From positions 127,872 to 191,871 of the forward strand of contig JBGALI010000010.1 in NCBI GenBank assembly GCA_044223975.1: DNA of 64,000 bases, given 5' to 3'. The position numbers and the translations under genes are program-made. The notes under the pieces are model-generated. The model ran no database searches, was not told the DNA's origin, and saw only the letters and a list, made by a program, of their open reading frames with translations. Shown here in pieces: positions 23,685 through 32,313 of the stretch (the first letter of the stretch is position 1; each line of letters opens with the position of its first letter). Source of the stretch: CAZCPB01 sp044223975. GTDB lineage: Bacteria; Planctomycetota; Phycisphaerae; Phycisphaerales; UBA1924.

Positions 23685-26300
23685 CTAGCGGGCCGGTGAT
23701 CCGCTCGCCATGGTCCCCTGCCATCCTGCGAGCAGCCTCTCGACCTCCACAAGGTCGGCCGGCTTGAGCAGGTGCGCGTTGAAGCCGGCTTCGAGCCCCA
23801 GGAGCACATCCTTCTCGGCGCCGTACCCGGTCACGGCGATGAGCTTCACGGAGCGGGTCGCGGGGTCGGCGCGCAGGCGTCTGGCGATCTCGTACCCGTC
23901 GACCTCCGGCAGGCCGATGTCCAGCAGAACCACATCGGGCCGCCAGGACTTCGCTGCCGCCAGCGCCGCCGTTCCGGTGTGAGCGACACTCACCCCGTGC
24001 CCGCGCAGCCGCAGGAGATTGGCGAGCATCAGGCACGCGTCCACGTTGTCGTCCACCACCAGCACGCGCACGCCGTGGCGCACCGTGGGCGTGGCCTCAT
24101 CGGGCGCGGGCGCGGGCGCGACGACCCCGGGGGCGGGCGCAAGCTGCAGGCGCACGATGAACTCGCTGCCCTTGCCCGCTCCCTCGCTGCGGGCTTCGAT
24201 CGTTCCGCCGTGCAGTTCGATCACGCGGTGGGCCAGGCTGAGCCCGATCCCCAGGCCCCCCTGGGCCCGGTCCAGCGTCCGGTCCGCCTGCGTGAACAGG
24301 TCGAAGATGCGCGGCAGCAGCGCCGGCTCGATCCCCGCGCCGTTGTCGCGGATGCGGACCAGCGCGTGGTTGGGATGGTGCTCGCACGCGATTTCGATGC
24401 GGCCCCCGTCGCTCGTGTACTTGGCGGCGTTCACGAGCAGGTTGACGAACACCTCTTCGATGCGGGTCGAGTCGATCCGGGCCCAGATCGGATCGGGGGT
24501 GAAAGCGGTCGCGAGCGTGTGCCCGCGCTTCTCGATCAGGGGAAGGGCGGTCTCGATCGCGTGGCGCACGGTCTGGTTCACGTCCACGGTCTCGAGTTCC
24601 AGGCGGATCCGGCCGGTGAGGGCGCGGGAGACTTCCATGAGGTCGCTGACGAGTCGGGTGAGGTTCGCCACCTGGCGCTCGATGACCTCGCGGGCCTGCT
24701 GCTGGATCGGGTTCTCGCTGCCGCGCTCCTGCAGGCGCAGCAGGTGCGTGGCGCTGCGGATGGGGGCCAGGGGGTTGCGCAGCTCGTGGCTGAGCATGGC
24801 CAGGAACTCGTCCTTGTGGCGGGCCTGGTCGGCGAGGGCCTCGGTCTGGAGCTTGATCTTCTGCTCCATCCACACGCGGGCCGTGATGTCGCGGACGTTG
24901 CACTGGGCCACCAGCCGCTCGCCCTCGCGGTACACGTTGCTGACAAACTCGACCTGCGTGGTTTGCCCGTTGGGGTTCTGAACCGGCAGGTGGTCGTACC
25001 GGACGTAGCCGCTGTCCTGCAGCTCCTTGAACGCCGCTTTGTTGTGGGCGATGTCCGCGAACATCCCGATCTCCCAGAGCTCCTTGCCCAGGAGCTGGGG
25101 CAGGTCCTGGCCCAGCAGGCCGGACATGAAAGCGTTGGCGTCGATGATCTTCCCGGTCTGGGCGTCGAGGATGAGGATGCCGTCCTTGGCGGCCTGGAAG
25201 AGGCGGCGGTAGCGGACCTCAGACTCGTTGATGGCCGCGCGCAACTCGGTCTTCTCGGTGATGTCGCGGGAGACCCCCGTCACCGACGTTGCCTTGCCGC
25301 CCGCGTCGAGTTTCACCCTGCCCTTCTCGGCGATGCAGCGGACCGAGCCGTCGTCACGCCGGATGCGGAACGTGTTCTCGTACGCGCCACCGCCTTCCAC
25401 CGCCTTCTGCCACGCGGCGACCGCGGCGGACCTGTCCTCGTCGACGATCAGCCTGAAGCGATCGTTGATCAGCTGGGTGGAGAGCAGCGGGTCGAACCCG
25501 AAGAGCACGTTGAGGCTGGCGTCGCGCGTCCCCAGGCCGGTCGCCAGGTCCTCGCGCCACGTGCCCATGTCGGCCGCTTCCAGCGCCAGGCGCAGGCGCT
25601 CTTCGCTGTCGCGCACGGCCTCGTCCGTCCGCTTGCGGTGGGCCAGCTCGCGGTGGCGATCGATCAGGACGGCGGCGGTCTGGCTCAGGAGCCTGATCGC
25701 GTCGAGATCGCCGGGCCCCGGCTCACGGGGAGTGCTGAAGTACAGCGCCAGCGTGCCCAGCACCTTGCCGCCGAGCGTCCGCATGGGCTCGGACCAGCAG
25801 GCGCGGATGTCGTGCTCCTTGGCGAGGCCGAGGTACGGGGCCCACAGCGGATCCGTCGTGACGTCACGCACGACGACGGTCCGCCCGGTGAACGCGGCGG
25901 TGCCGCACGACGGGGAGTCCGGGCCGATCTTGAAACCATCGACCGCGCGGGTGTAGGTCTCCGGCATTCCGTCGGTCGCCGCGAAGCGGAGGCTGGCGCC
26001 GTCGGGATCCACGACGAACATGGCCGCGCGGCTGTGTGCGCCCAGATGCTGGCGCGCCGCTCGAACGACGAGCCCCAGGACGCTGTCGATCGGTGCACCG
26101 CCGGCCGCCTCCGCAAGCAGTTCATTCTGCGCGATGAGCAGCGAATGGAGCCACTCCCGTGAATCCCTGTGATCGTGCCTGCCGGGCGCCGCCGACGTGT
26201 ACGCCGGCACGCCGCCGGGGCCGGGAGGGCCCGCGTCGGCTCCGGCGCCCGCGCGGGGACCCGCGGGGGTGTCGGAAAGCGGCGTTTGGTCTTGAGGCAT
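23685..26300 (-). CDS. GAF-PAS-PAS hybrid sensor histidine kinase
   Basis: An 871-residue soluble hybrid kinase. Order: Pro/Gly-rich N-terminus; GAF domain (about 55-220, 'SPSCGTAAFTGRTVVVRDVT'); first PAS with PAC (235-350, 'RIRRDDGSVRCIAEKGRVK'); second PAS (360-475, 'GILILDAQTGKIIDANAFM'); dimerisation domain with His505 in FLAMLSHELRNPLAPI; ATPase domain (610-720, 'NLLVNAAKYTSDGG', 'IRDNGAGIEP', 'GGLGIGLSLAHRVIE'); and a C-terminal receiver with Asp794 ('VVLLDIGLPEVDGYE'). The GAF pattern is typical of oxygen, redox or light-type cofactors but no ligand can be named. It is divergent from a lone receiver gene 89 bp away, a possible partner. Confidence 0.92.
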   Translation of the reverse strand: MPQDQTPLSDTPAGPRAGAGADAGPPGPGGVPAYTSAAPGRHDHRDSREWLHSLLIAQNELLAEAAGGAPIDSVLGLVVRAARQHLGAHSRAAMFVVDPDGASLRFAATDGMPETYTRAVDGFKIGPDSPSCGTAAFTGRTVVVRDVTTDPLWAPYLGLAKEHDIRACWSEPMRTLGGKVLGTLALYFSTPREPGPGDLDAIRLLSQTAAVLIDRHRELAHRKRTDEAVRDSEERLRLALEAADMGTWREDLATGLGTRDASLNVLFGFDPLLSTQLINDRFRLIVDEDRSAAVAAWQKAVEGGGAYENTFRIRRDDGSVRCIAEKGRVKLDAGGKATSVTGVSRDITEKTELRAAINESEVRYRRLFQAAKDGILILDAQTGKIIDANAFMSGLLGQDLPQLLGKELWEIGMFADIAHNKAAFKELQDSGYVRYDHLPVQNPNGQTTQVEFVSNVYREGERLVAQCNVRDITARVWMEQKIKLQTEALADQARHKDEFLAMLSHELRNPLAPIRSATHLLRLQERGSENPIQQQAREVIERQVANLTRLVSDLMEVSRALTGRIRLELETVDVNQTVRHAIETALPLIEKRGHTLATAFTPDPIWARIDSTRIEEVFVNLLVNAAKYTSDGGRIEIACEHHPNHALVRIRDNGAGIEPALLPRIFDLFTQADRTLDRAQGGLGIGLSLAHRVIELHGGTIEARSEGAGKGSEFIVRLQLAPAPGVVAPAPAPDEATPTVRHGVRVLVVDDNVDACLMLANLLRLRGHGVSVAHTGTAALAAAKSWRPDVVLLDIGLPEVDGYEIARRLRADPATRSVKLIAVTGYGAEKDVLLGLEAGFNAHLLKPADLVEVERLLAGWQGTMASGSPAR

Positions 26301-26389
26301 TTATGATGCTAGCGTTGGGGGCTCGTCGCGCAGAGCGACGGAGCAAACCGAGCATCTTTGCTACACCCGCCCTTCCTGGGGACCCGCGC

Positions 26390-26839
26390 ATGCCCGCACG
26401 AGCAGCCTCGGCCGCGAGAATCCGCGTGCTGTGCGTGGATGACAACGAGGACATCCCGGAGATGTTGAGCCGGTGCATCGCCGCCGAGAGCGACATGGAG
26501 AGCGCCGGCTGTCTGCACTCGGCGGACGATCTCGTGGCCGCGGTCGACCGAACCGGCGCGAACGTGGTGCTGATGGACCTGGGCATGCCGGGTCGCGACC
26601 CGCTCGCGGCCGTGCGCGAGCTTGCCGCGGCACGGCCGGCGCGGGGGAACAGCGTTGGGCCCGGCGCGGACGGCGCTCGCGTGATCGTGTACAGCGGGCG
26701 GAGCGATCAGAAGGACTACGACAGCGCGATCAACGCGGGCGCCTGGGGTTACCTCTCCAAGGGCGCGGAGATCTCGAGCGTGCTTCACGCCATCCGCGAG
26801 GTGGCGCGGGGCCACGCGGTGCTGGGCGCGCCGACCTGA
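26390..26839 (+). CDS. Single-domain response regulator (receiver only)
   Basis: A 149-residue protein that is essentially one receiver domain: 'IRVLCVDDNEDIPEMLSRCI' with the acidic pair, Asp63 as acceptor in VVLMDLGMPGRD, and a Lys in 'WGYLSKGAEISSVLHAIREV'. No output domain follows, so it may act as a phosphate shuttle or by protein contact. The start at 26390 is chosen just before the domain; an in-frame ATG at 26303 would add 29 residues. It is divergent from the hybrid kinase. Confidence 0.85.
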   Translation: MPARAASAARIRVLCVDDNEDIPEMLSRCIAAESDMESAGCLHSADDLVAAVDRTGANVVLMDLGMPGRDPLAAVRELAAARPARGNSVGPGADGARVIVYSGRSDQKDYDSAINAGAWGYLSKGAEISSVLHAIREVARGHAVLGAPT

Positions 26840-26885
26840 GGGCGGAGTCCGGGCCGACGCCGGCCCGCGGGGCGCAACGCGCCGG

Positions 26886-27641
26886 TCACGTCCTGGACTT
26901 TCCCGCGTCCCGCAGCGTGAGCCCGGCGCGGCTTGCGATCCGCGCGAGCTTCAAGCGGTCGTGCGCGGCCAGCTTGTCCATGATCGTGGTGCGGTGCTTG
27001 TCGACGGTCTTGACCGATCGGAAGAGGCAGCGTGCGATTTCCTTGGTGCTCAGTCCCTGACCCACGAGCGAAAGCACCTCCAGCTCCCGGGTCGTGAGCA
27101 CGTCGATCGGTCCCAGGTCGATCTCCTGCGACTCGATGAACTGGTACCGGCTCTCGTCGGCGGTCGTCTCCGCGTCCGACGGCGCGCGCCTGGTGATGAC
27201 AAAGAAGCGGGCCGGAGCGGGCCGACCGTTGAGTTCGGGCGGGTCGGGCTCGTCGGCGGGGCCGCCCTCGATGTACGTGATCCACGACGTCTGCTGCCAC
27301 CCGCGCCAGATCGCGCGAACGAGCACGGGCTTGCCCTGCAGCAGCACCTGGCGGAGCACCGCCAGTCGCTCCCGCACCCAGTCGGGCGAGTACAGCTCGG
27401 TGATGTTCTTGCCCATGAGGTTGGTGCCGCGGGTTCCCGTGCCGTTGAACATCACCGCGGCCTGGTCGTTGGCGAAGAGGATCAACCCGTCGAGGCTGAC
27501 CACCCAGACGCCGGTGCCCGGCTCGCCGATCACTGATTCCCAGAGCGTCTGGGCGCTCACTCTCGCGGGAAGAGAGGTTGGCTCGCCGCCATCCCCACCG
27601 AACGGCCGATCAACCTTCGCGATGGGGATGAGCGATTTCAC
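26886..27641 (-). CDS. PAS-LuxR transcriptional regulator
   Basis: A 251-residue protein with a PAS-like domain at residues 30-150 ('GVWVVSLDGLILFANDQAAV', 'GKNITELYSPDWVRERLAVL') and a C-terminal LuxR-type helix-turn-helix ('IDVLTTRELEVLSLVGQGLS', 'TKEIARCLFRSVKTVDKH'). It lacks a receiver, so it probably senses through the PAS domain directly. The N-terminus (MKSLIPIAKVDRPFG) has no membrane segment. A CsoR-type dyad with TATAGT on the same strand lies about 120 bp upstream, suggesting metal-responsive control. Confidence 0.85.
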   Translation of the reverse strand: MKSLIPIAKVDRPFGGDGGEPTSLPARVSAQTLWESVIGEPGTGVWVVSLDGLILFANDQAAVMFNGTGTRGTNLMGKNITELYSPDWVRERLAVLRQVLLQGKPVLVRAIWRGWQQTSWITYIEGGPADEPDPPELNGRPAPARFFVITRRAPSDAETTADESRYQFIESQEIDLGPIDVLTTRELEVLSLVGQGLSTKEIARCLFRSVKTVDKHRTTIMDKLAAHDRLKLARIASRAGLTLRDAGKSRT

Positions 27642-27758
27642 GGGGGCACTCTCCGTTCACATTTCTCGACGCGCCGGCGCGGGGGTCGCGCTCCGCGCCC
27701 GGGTTCGATGAATTCAGGTCCGGCAGCTCCGTGCCCGGGCGCTCTCGCCGCGAGGTGA

Positions 27759-27779
27759 ACTATACCCTGCCAGGGTACC
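27759..27779 (-). promoter_or_regulatory. CsoR-type dyad with TATAGT box, upstream of the PAS-LuxR gene
   Basis: TACCCTGCCAGGGTA (27763-27777) has perfect 7-bp arms around one base. On the minus strand its left edge continues into TATAGT (27764-27759), a good -10 box that also abuts the dyads at 30583 and 35139. No TTGACA-like -35 was seen. Confidence 0.6.
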
Positions 27780-27879
27780 CCCCGCGACCCGCTCGTGCGC
27801 CCCGCCCGTCCCGGCCGCCGTGCGCCGGTGCTCCGGGTGGCCCGCGCCGTGGGCGCAACACCGCCGCGGCGACAGCGCG

Positions 27880-29532
27880 CTACAGGGTCGCGGCGACCAT
27901 CCGGAAGTGATAACCACGGATGACCAGCTCGACCGCCTCGGTGAACGCCCCCCGGTGGCACACCCATGACCGGGCCATGAACTTCCAGAATTCCCAGCGC
28001 CCCGGGGCCACGATCCCGAACGCCCACAGGGTGCGGATGAGGGTGCGGATGTCCGCCAGGTGCGGGCGCGGGCGCGGCCCGGAGGGGCGGTACTCGCGGA
28101 GGAATGTGAGGATGCGCTGGTAGTACTCCCGCGGCGCGTACAGGTCCTTGACCAGCCGCCGGTAGCCCTCCTTCAGCGCGGCCGGGTCGAGCGTGGGGAT
28201 GAAGTTCAGGACGGCGTCGAGATTGTTGCCCGTGGTGCGCCCGATCAGGCGGCCCTCGGTCGTGAGGCGTGCGAACAGGCGGGTGCCGGGGAGCGCCGTC
28301 AGGAGGCCGACCATCGCCGTCGCCACGCCGGCCTCCTGGATGAAGCGCCGCTGGCAATCGAAGATTCCTTCCTTGTCACTGTCGAACCCGACGATGAACC
28401 CGGCCATGACCTGGATGCCGGCGTTGTGGATCTGCCGCACCGCCGCGACCAGGTCGCGCCGCGTGTTCTGAACCTTCCGACATTCCTTGAGGCTCTCCTC
28501 CTGCGGGCTCTCGATGCCGACGAAGACGTTTTTGAATCCCGCGCGCACCATGAGGTCGAGCAACTCCGGGTCGTCGACGAGGTTCATCGAGGCCTCGGTC
28601 GTGAAGTTGAGCCGCACGCCACGCCTGCGACGCCAGTCGATGATCGCCCTGAGCAGCAACTTGGTCTTGGCCCTGTTGCCGATGAAGTTGTCGTCGACGA
28701 TGAAGATCGAGTCGTTCCAGCCGGTGGCGAGAACGGCCTCCAGTTCGGCGATGATCTGTTCGGGCGTCTTGACGCGCGGCACGCGCCCGTACACCGCGGT
28801 GATATCGCAGAACTCGCAGTCGAACGGGCAGCCGCGGGATGACTGGATCGACATCGTCACATAGTCGCGAACACGGACGAGGTCCCAGCGCGGGAGCGGG
28901 GTCGTGGTCACGTCGGGGCGCTCGGTCGCGCCGTAGCGGGGCTTCAGCCGGCCCGCGGCAAGGTCGGCCACGAGCGTGGGCATGACGCCCTCGGCTTCGC
29001 CCACCACGCAGCAGGCCACCTCCGGGAATCGCTCCGCGCCGGTCGTGAACAAGGGCCCGCCCGCGACCACCGGCTTGCCTCGCGCGTTGCTGCGGGCGAT
29101 CACCTCGCGGGCCGATTGCTCGTGCACGATCATTGCTGAGAGAAAGACCGCATCGGCCCACTCGATGTCGGCGTCGGCCAAATTCCTCACGTTCAGATCG
29201 ACGACCCGGAGGTTCCATTCCTTGGGGAGCATGCCGGCCACCGTGAGGAGTCCCAGCGGAGGGAACGCCGCCTTCTTTCCCACCAGGCGCATGACGTGGC
29301 TGAAGCTCCAGAACGTGTCCGGCGTCCGCGGCGACACGAGCAGGATGTTCGGCCGGTGCCCCTGCGGCCGCGGGCTCGAGCGAGTGCTCGAAGCGCCGGG
29401 ACTTCGCGCCGATAACGCCGCGGCGGGGCGGGCCTCGGCCAAGCCCGGGACGGGGCGCACGGTGTCTCGTTGTCCTGGGTCGACGGGGAGCACGTGAGCG
29501 GCGAGTTGGACGGAGGGATGGGAAGTGCTCAC
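27880..29532 (-). CDS. B12-binding radical SAM protein (DUF4070 type)
   Basis: A 550-residue protein starting at GTG 29532 (GAGAGAACC upstream); longer in-frame starts lack a ribosome site. After a Pro/Ala-rich N-terminus come a cobalamin-binding-like Rossmann domain ('NILLVSPRTPDTFWSFSHVM', 'LRVVDLNV', 'VVAGGPLFTTG'), a radical SAM core with the cluster ligands Cys235, Cys239 and Cys242 (SRGCPFDCEFCDI), and a C-terminal domain of the DUF4070 kind ('GFDSDKEGIFDCQRRFIQE', 'ALPGTRLFARLTTEGRL'). The best known relative by architecture is the hopanoid C-2 methylase HpnP; other members act on unknown substrates. No hopanoid gene is in this window, so the substrate stays open. Confidence 0.87.
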   Translation of the reverse strand: MSTSHPSVQLAAHVLPVDPGQRDTVRPVPGLAEARPAAALSARSPGASSTRSSPRPQGHRPNILLVSPRTPDTFWSFSHVMRLVGKKAAFPPLGLLTVAGMLPKEWNLRVVDLNVRNLADADIEWADAVFLSAMIVHEQSAREVIARSNARGKPVVAGGPLFTTGAERFPEVACCVVGEAEGVMPTLVADLAAGRLKPRYGATERPDVTTTPLPRWDLVRVRDYVTMSIQSSRGCPFDCEFCDITAVYGRVPRVKTPEQIIAELEAVLATGWNDSIFIVDDNFIGNRAKTKLLLRAIIDWRRRRGVRLNFTTEASMNLVDDPELLDLMVRAGFKNVFVGIESPQEESLKECRKVQNTRRDLVAAVRQIHNAGIQVMAGFIVGFDSDKEGIFDCQRRFIQEAGVATAMVGLLTALPGTRLFARLTTEGRLIGRTTGNNLDAVLNFIPTLDPAALKEGYRRLVKDLYAPREYYQRILTFLREYRPSGPRPRPHLADIRTLIRTLWAFGIVAPGRWEFWKFMARSWVCHRGAFTEAVELVIRGYHFRMVAATL

Positions 29533-29646
29533 GTTGTGGTTCTCTCGGCGCACACAGCCCCGGCGGGGGGGCGCTGGTTCGACAAGGCGCAGCGCGTCGC
29601 CCGCCATACCCCGGGCGGCACCCGCCTGCTTCGGCCTTGACGCAGG

Positions 29647-29865
29647 CTAACGGCCGAGTGCGCGCGAGGGCAGCACGGCCGTCGTCGCGCCCGCGAGGAT
29701 CGCGACAACGCCGCCGATGGTCAGCCACACGGCCCGGTCCGTCGGCGACCCGGTGAAGAACTTCGAGACCTGGGAGGAGAACGAGTCGAACGCCATGATC
29801 CCCATGACCAGGAGCACGATGCCGACGACGGTCAGAATCAAGCCGATGATCCGCTGCGGTTGCAT
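29647..29865 (-). CDS. Small membrane protein, DUF3185 type
   Basis: A 72-residue protein with two membrane helices (residues 5-25 and 47-66) and a short polar loop ('DSFSSQVSKFFTGSPTDRAV'). It matches the DUF3185 pattern 'RIIGLILTVVGIVLLVMGI'. AAAGGACT lies 7 bases before the ATG. Related genes occur near stress and metal genes in several phyla; role unknown. Confidence 0.75.
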   Translation of the reverse strand: MQPQRIIGLILTVVGIVLLVMGIMAFDSFSSQVSKFFTGSPTDRAVWLTIGGVVAILAGATTAVLPSRALGR

Positions 29866-30113
29866 GTGAGTCCTTTCGGTGCATCAAGCCCGGTCGAGCC
29901 TACTCCGCGCGGGCGCTCATCAGCACCAGCCTCTATGCGGCGATGGCCATGACGACGCTCCAGCGAGCCAAGCGGCCGACGCCGACAATCGCGCGTCGGC
30001 GCCGCCTGGAGCGGGCCCCGCCGCCCGTCAGATGACACAGGATCCCGCCCCGGGCCACCCCGTGACGCTTGGCCGGTGGAGAGCCCGGCGGTCTCGGGGG
30101 CGCGAGAACTGTT

Positions 30114-30272
30114 CTAGCGGAGGTAGCCCAGGATCATCAGGATGATCAGAACAACCAGGACGACGCCCAGGAGCCCGCCCGGGGCGTATCCCCACTTGCG
30201 GCTGTAGGGGTACACGGGCAGCGCACCGATCACGAGCAGGATCAGGACGATCAAGAGAATGGTGCCGATCAT
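30114..30272 (-). CDS. Tiny membrane protein, DUF3309 type
   Basis: A 52-residue protein (MIGTILLIVLILLVIGALPV at the start) with two hydrophobic helices and a central 'YSRKWGYAPGG', the hallmark of DUF3309. The ribosome site GGAAAGGAG is excellent. A frame continuing upstream to 30737 exists but is not preferred because of this ribosome site. Function unknown; often induced by stress in proteobacteria. Confidence 0.85.
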   Translation of the reverse strand: MIGTILLIVLILLVIGALPVYPYSRKWGYAPGGLLGVVLVVLIILMILGYLR

Positions 30273-30560
30273 TGCTGGTCTCCTTTCCGTTGCTCCGCCT
30301 CGCCGCCGCGCCCGACCATCCGGCACACGCCGGGCAGCCCAAAGGCACGATTGCCGGCACATCAACCGTGGGCGCGGGCGCACCGGTTTTCCATGCGGAA
30401 CTTTCCCACATTGTCCGCCGACCACCGCGGCGCCCGAATTCCGACGTGCGCACACGGTTCGCGTGTGCGCTCCGCGATCGGCACGGCGGAGCGTGATGCC
30501 GAGCGACGGGAGAAACCGGCGGGCCCGGGCCCGTGCCCGGCGCACGGCGTCCCGCGGCGC

Positions 30561-30588
30561 TTGACAGCGTACTCTACCGGGGTATAGT
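30561..30588 (+). promoter_or_regulatory. Promoter with CsoR-type half-dyads before the HMA-domain gene
   Basis: TTGACA (30561-30566), a 16-bp spacer and TATAGT (30583-30588) form a near-consensus promoter. Between and over the -10 lies CTCTACCGGGGTATAG, an imperfect dyad of the CsoR type. A regulator bound here would block RNA polymerase. The same layout, mutated, is found at 60633-60660. Confidence 0.7.
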
Positions 30589-30648
30589 TCGTGTACCAGG
30601 CGGGGGTATGCGGCCCCCGTGGCGAACGAACTTGCGAAAGAGACTCCC

Positions 30649-31038
30649 ATGGAAACGGCAACGACGACCGGTCGGACCCTCGAGATCGACGGCATGTCCG
30701 GCGATGCCTGCGTGCAGAAGGTCACGGGCGCGCTCAAGGGAGTTCACGGCGTCTCGACCCAGTCGGTGAAGGTCGGCGGCGCCAAGATCCAGGCCGACCA
30801 GGCCGGGTGCGCCGCGGCGTGCGCCGCGATCGGCTCCGCGGGCTTCAAGGTGCGTGAAGGAGCTTGCACGAACGAGACGAGCGCCACCCCGAACGCGAAC
30901 TTCGCGCCCAAGACCGGCGGCACGCCCCAGTCGGCGACGAAGATCCCCGGCGGCGATACCGCCCGGCCGAGCACCCCGATGGTCGTGGATCGCCCCGGCG
31001 CCGATGCGCCCGCGACCCCCGCCGGCTCGAAGATTTGA
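30649..31038 (+). CDS. HMA-domain (copper-chaperone-like) protein with a mutated metal motif
   Basis: A 129-residue protein. Its first 70 residues have the ferredoxin-like HMA pattern: 'RTLEIDGMSGDACVQKVTGA' and 'GVHGVSTQSVKVGGAKIQAD'. The usual GMxCxxC becomes GMSGDAC, with Gly18 in place of the first Cys and only Cys21 kept; a second pair sits in 'GCAAACAAIGSAGF'. The C-terminal 55 residues are Pro/Thr/Ala-rich. The start at 30649 agrees with the paralogue at 59683 (both begin ME.. ten residues before the domain). It heads a run of envelope genes and has a CsoR-type promoter, pointing to copper or another thiophilic metal. Confidence 0.8.
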   Translation: METATTTGRTLEIDGMSGDACVQKVTGALKGVHGVSTQSVKVGGAKIQADQAGCAAACAAIGSAGFKVREGACTNETSATPNANFAPKTGGTPQSATKIPGGDTARPSTPMVVDRPGADAPATPAGSKI

Positions 31039-31265
31039 AATGAGTATCGGAGCGCGCACGGAGGCATTGATCTTGGCTCGGACGGCCGGTAGGACCAAGG
31101 CTTCGAAGATCTCTCGCGCGTGAGATGGCCGTTTCGTTGACCGCCTAGCCGCCGGGGAAACCCGGCGGTTAGAACGGCCCGCGTTCCAGGCGCTCGGGAA
31201 TCGGTGAATCGCCAGGACTCGTTGTTCCGCTCGACCGTGACACCGCAAGATAAGGACCGCTCATC

Positions 31266-31571
31266 ATGGCACAGCCACAAGCATCAGACGGCACCGGCTT
31301 CAGGCAGGACGTTCGCGGACTGGGACAGGGCCTCGAAACACTGAAGGCTGACGTCGGCACTCTGGCCCGGGGCGCCGCCGACGCTGCCCGCTCGGGCACC
31401 GCCGAGCTTCGCGAGGGAGCTCAGCACGCGGTCGAGACCGCCAAGGACAGCGCGGCCGAGGCCGCCGATTCGCTGAAGGACGCCATCGCTCGCAACCCGC
31501 TGGCGAGCGTCGGGATCGCGGCGGGCGTCGGCGTGCTGCTCGGCATGATCATGTTCCGCCCCAGGAGCTAA
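31266..31571 (+). CDS. DUF883/YqjD-like membrane-anchored protein
   Basis: A 101-residue protein with a long amphipathic helix region ('DVRGLGQGLETLKADVGTLA', 'AVETAKDSAAEAADSLKDAI') and a C-terminal membrane helix ending FRPRS, with NPLASVGIAAGVGVLLGMIM. This is the DUF883 (YqjD/ElaB) layout; E. coli relatives bind ribosomes at the inner membrane in stationary phase. A paralogue is at 57659. The stop is 2 bp before the holin-like gene, so they are co-translated. Confidence 0.85.
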   Translation: MAQPQASDGTGFRQDVRGLGQGLETLKADVGTLARGAADAARSGTAELREGAQHAVETAKDSAAEAADSLKDAIARNPLASVGIAAGVGVLLGMIMFRPRS

Positions 31572-31573
31572 CG

Positions 31574-31894
31574 GTGAAGGCCATCGCCCAGCTCGTCGTT
31601 CGAGTCTTCGACCTCCTGGAGGCCGAGGGACGGGCCCTGCGCGCCGTCGTGCGCGTGGAGACCCGGCGCATGCACACCACCGCCACCAACATGGCGATGG
31701 GGGCGACGTGCCTTCTCATCGCCGTCCCGCTTTGTATCGCCGGGTTCGGGCTGTTGGCGGCGGGTCTCTTGTGGTGGCTCGAGACCCAATTCAGTCGTCC
31801 GCTGGCCGCGGGACTGACCGGCCTGGTGACGCTCGGGGCTGGCGGCGGGTGCATTCTCTGCTTCCGGGCTCTCGCGGCGAGGCACCAGCCATGA
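31574..31894 (+). CDS. Phage-holin-like (PF07332 type) membrane protein
   Basis: A 106-residue protein beginning at GTG. The N-terminal helix 'KAIAQLVVRVFDLLEAEGRA' is followed by two membrane helices (about 45-68 and 78-98), as in the Phage_holin_3_6/Actinobacterial Holin-X family, which in bacteria is usually a chromosomal envelope protein. The overlap with the next gene is ATGA. Broken relatives are at 57370-57656 and 60719-60872. Confidence 0.8.
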   Translation: MKAIAQLVVRVFDLLEAEGRALRAVVRVETRRMHTTATNMAMGATCLLIAVPLCIAGFGLLAAGLLWWLETQFSRPLAAGLTGLVTLGAGGGCILCFRALAARHQP

Positions 31895-32313
31895 GCGAGA
31901 GTCGCGCCATCGCCGTGGTAGAGCCCTCGTCAACGGGAATGCCCGCATCCCCTTGCGGGGCCAAGGCGAGCCTGTTGGCATGGGCCGAGGATTGCGATGT
32001 CCGAACGGCCAGGGCGAGGTCCCGCGTGGGCAAGCTGGCCGCCGCGGGAGCGATCGCGGTCTTGGGCGGACTGGTCATCGCCCGCACGTTGACACCGCGC
32101 TCAAGAAGCATGGTTTCAATCCCTCGGGCGAGGGGCGCGGTCGCGCCGCTGCTCACGTGGGCGCTGGCGGCGCGGGTCGGCCAATTTCTGCTGCCGCTTG
32201 CCGTGCGTGCGCTTCACGCCCGCGCGCAGCGTCGCGCCGTGAATCGGACGACCGGAGCCGATCGCGCGATCGCGGCGCACGCGGCCGCGGCCCATGAGGA
32301 GTTGCGTACATGA
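31891..32313 (+). CDS. Membrane protein of unknown function
   Basis: A 140-residue protein joined to its neighbours by 4-bp overlaps at both ends, which makes it almost certainly real. It has two candidate membrane helices ('KLAAAGAIAVLGGLVIA' and 'LLTWALAARVGQFLLPLAVR') and a basic C-terminus. No family recognised. Unlike its neighbours it has no counterpart in the 54-60 kb paralogous set, where it seems to have been lost. Confidence 0.65.
   Translation: MSESRAIAVVEPSSTGMPASPCGAKASLLAWAEDCDVRTARARSRVGKLAAAGAIAVLGGLVIARTLTPRSRSMVSIPRARGAVAPLLTWALAARVGQFLLPLAVRALHARAQRRAVNRTTGADRAIAAHAAAAHEELRT

Noticed and set aside
23772..26162. 796-codon plus-strand frame
   Set aside because: It is antisense to the GAF-PAS hybrid kinase, which has all kinase motifs in order.
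31574..31894. Prophage lysis gene
   Set aside because: Although holin-like by family, it has no endolysin, spanin or other phage gene near it and is embedded in a bacterial stress operon.
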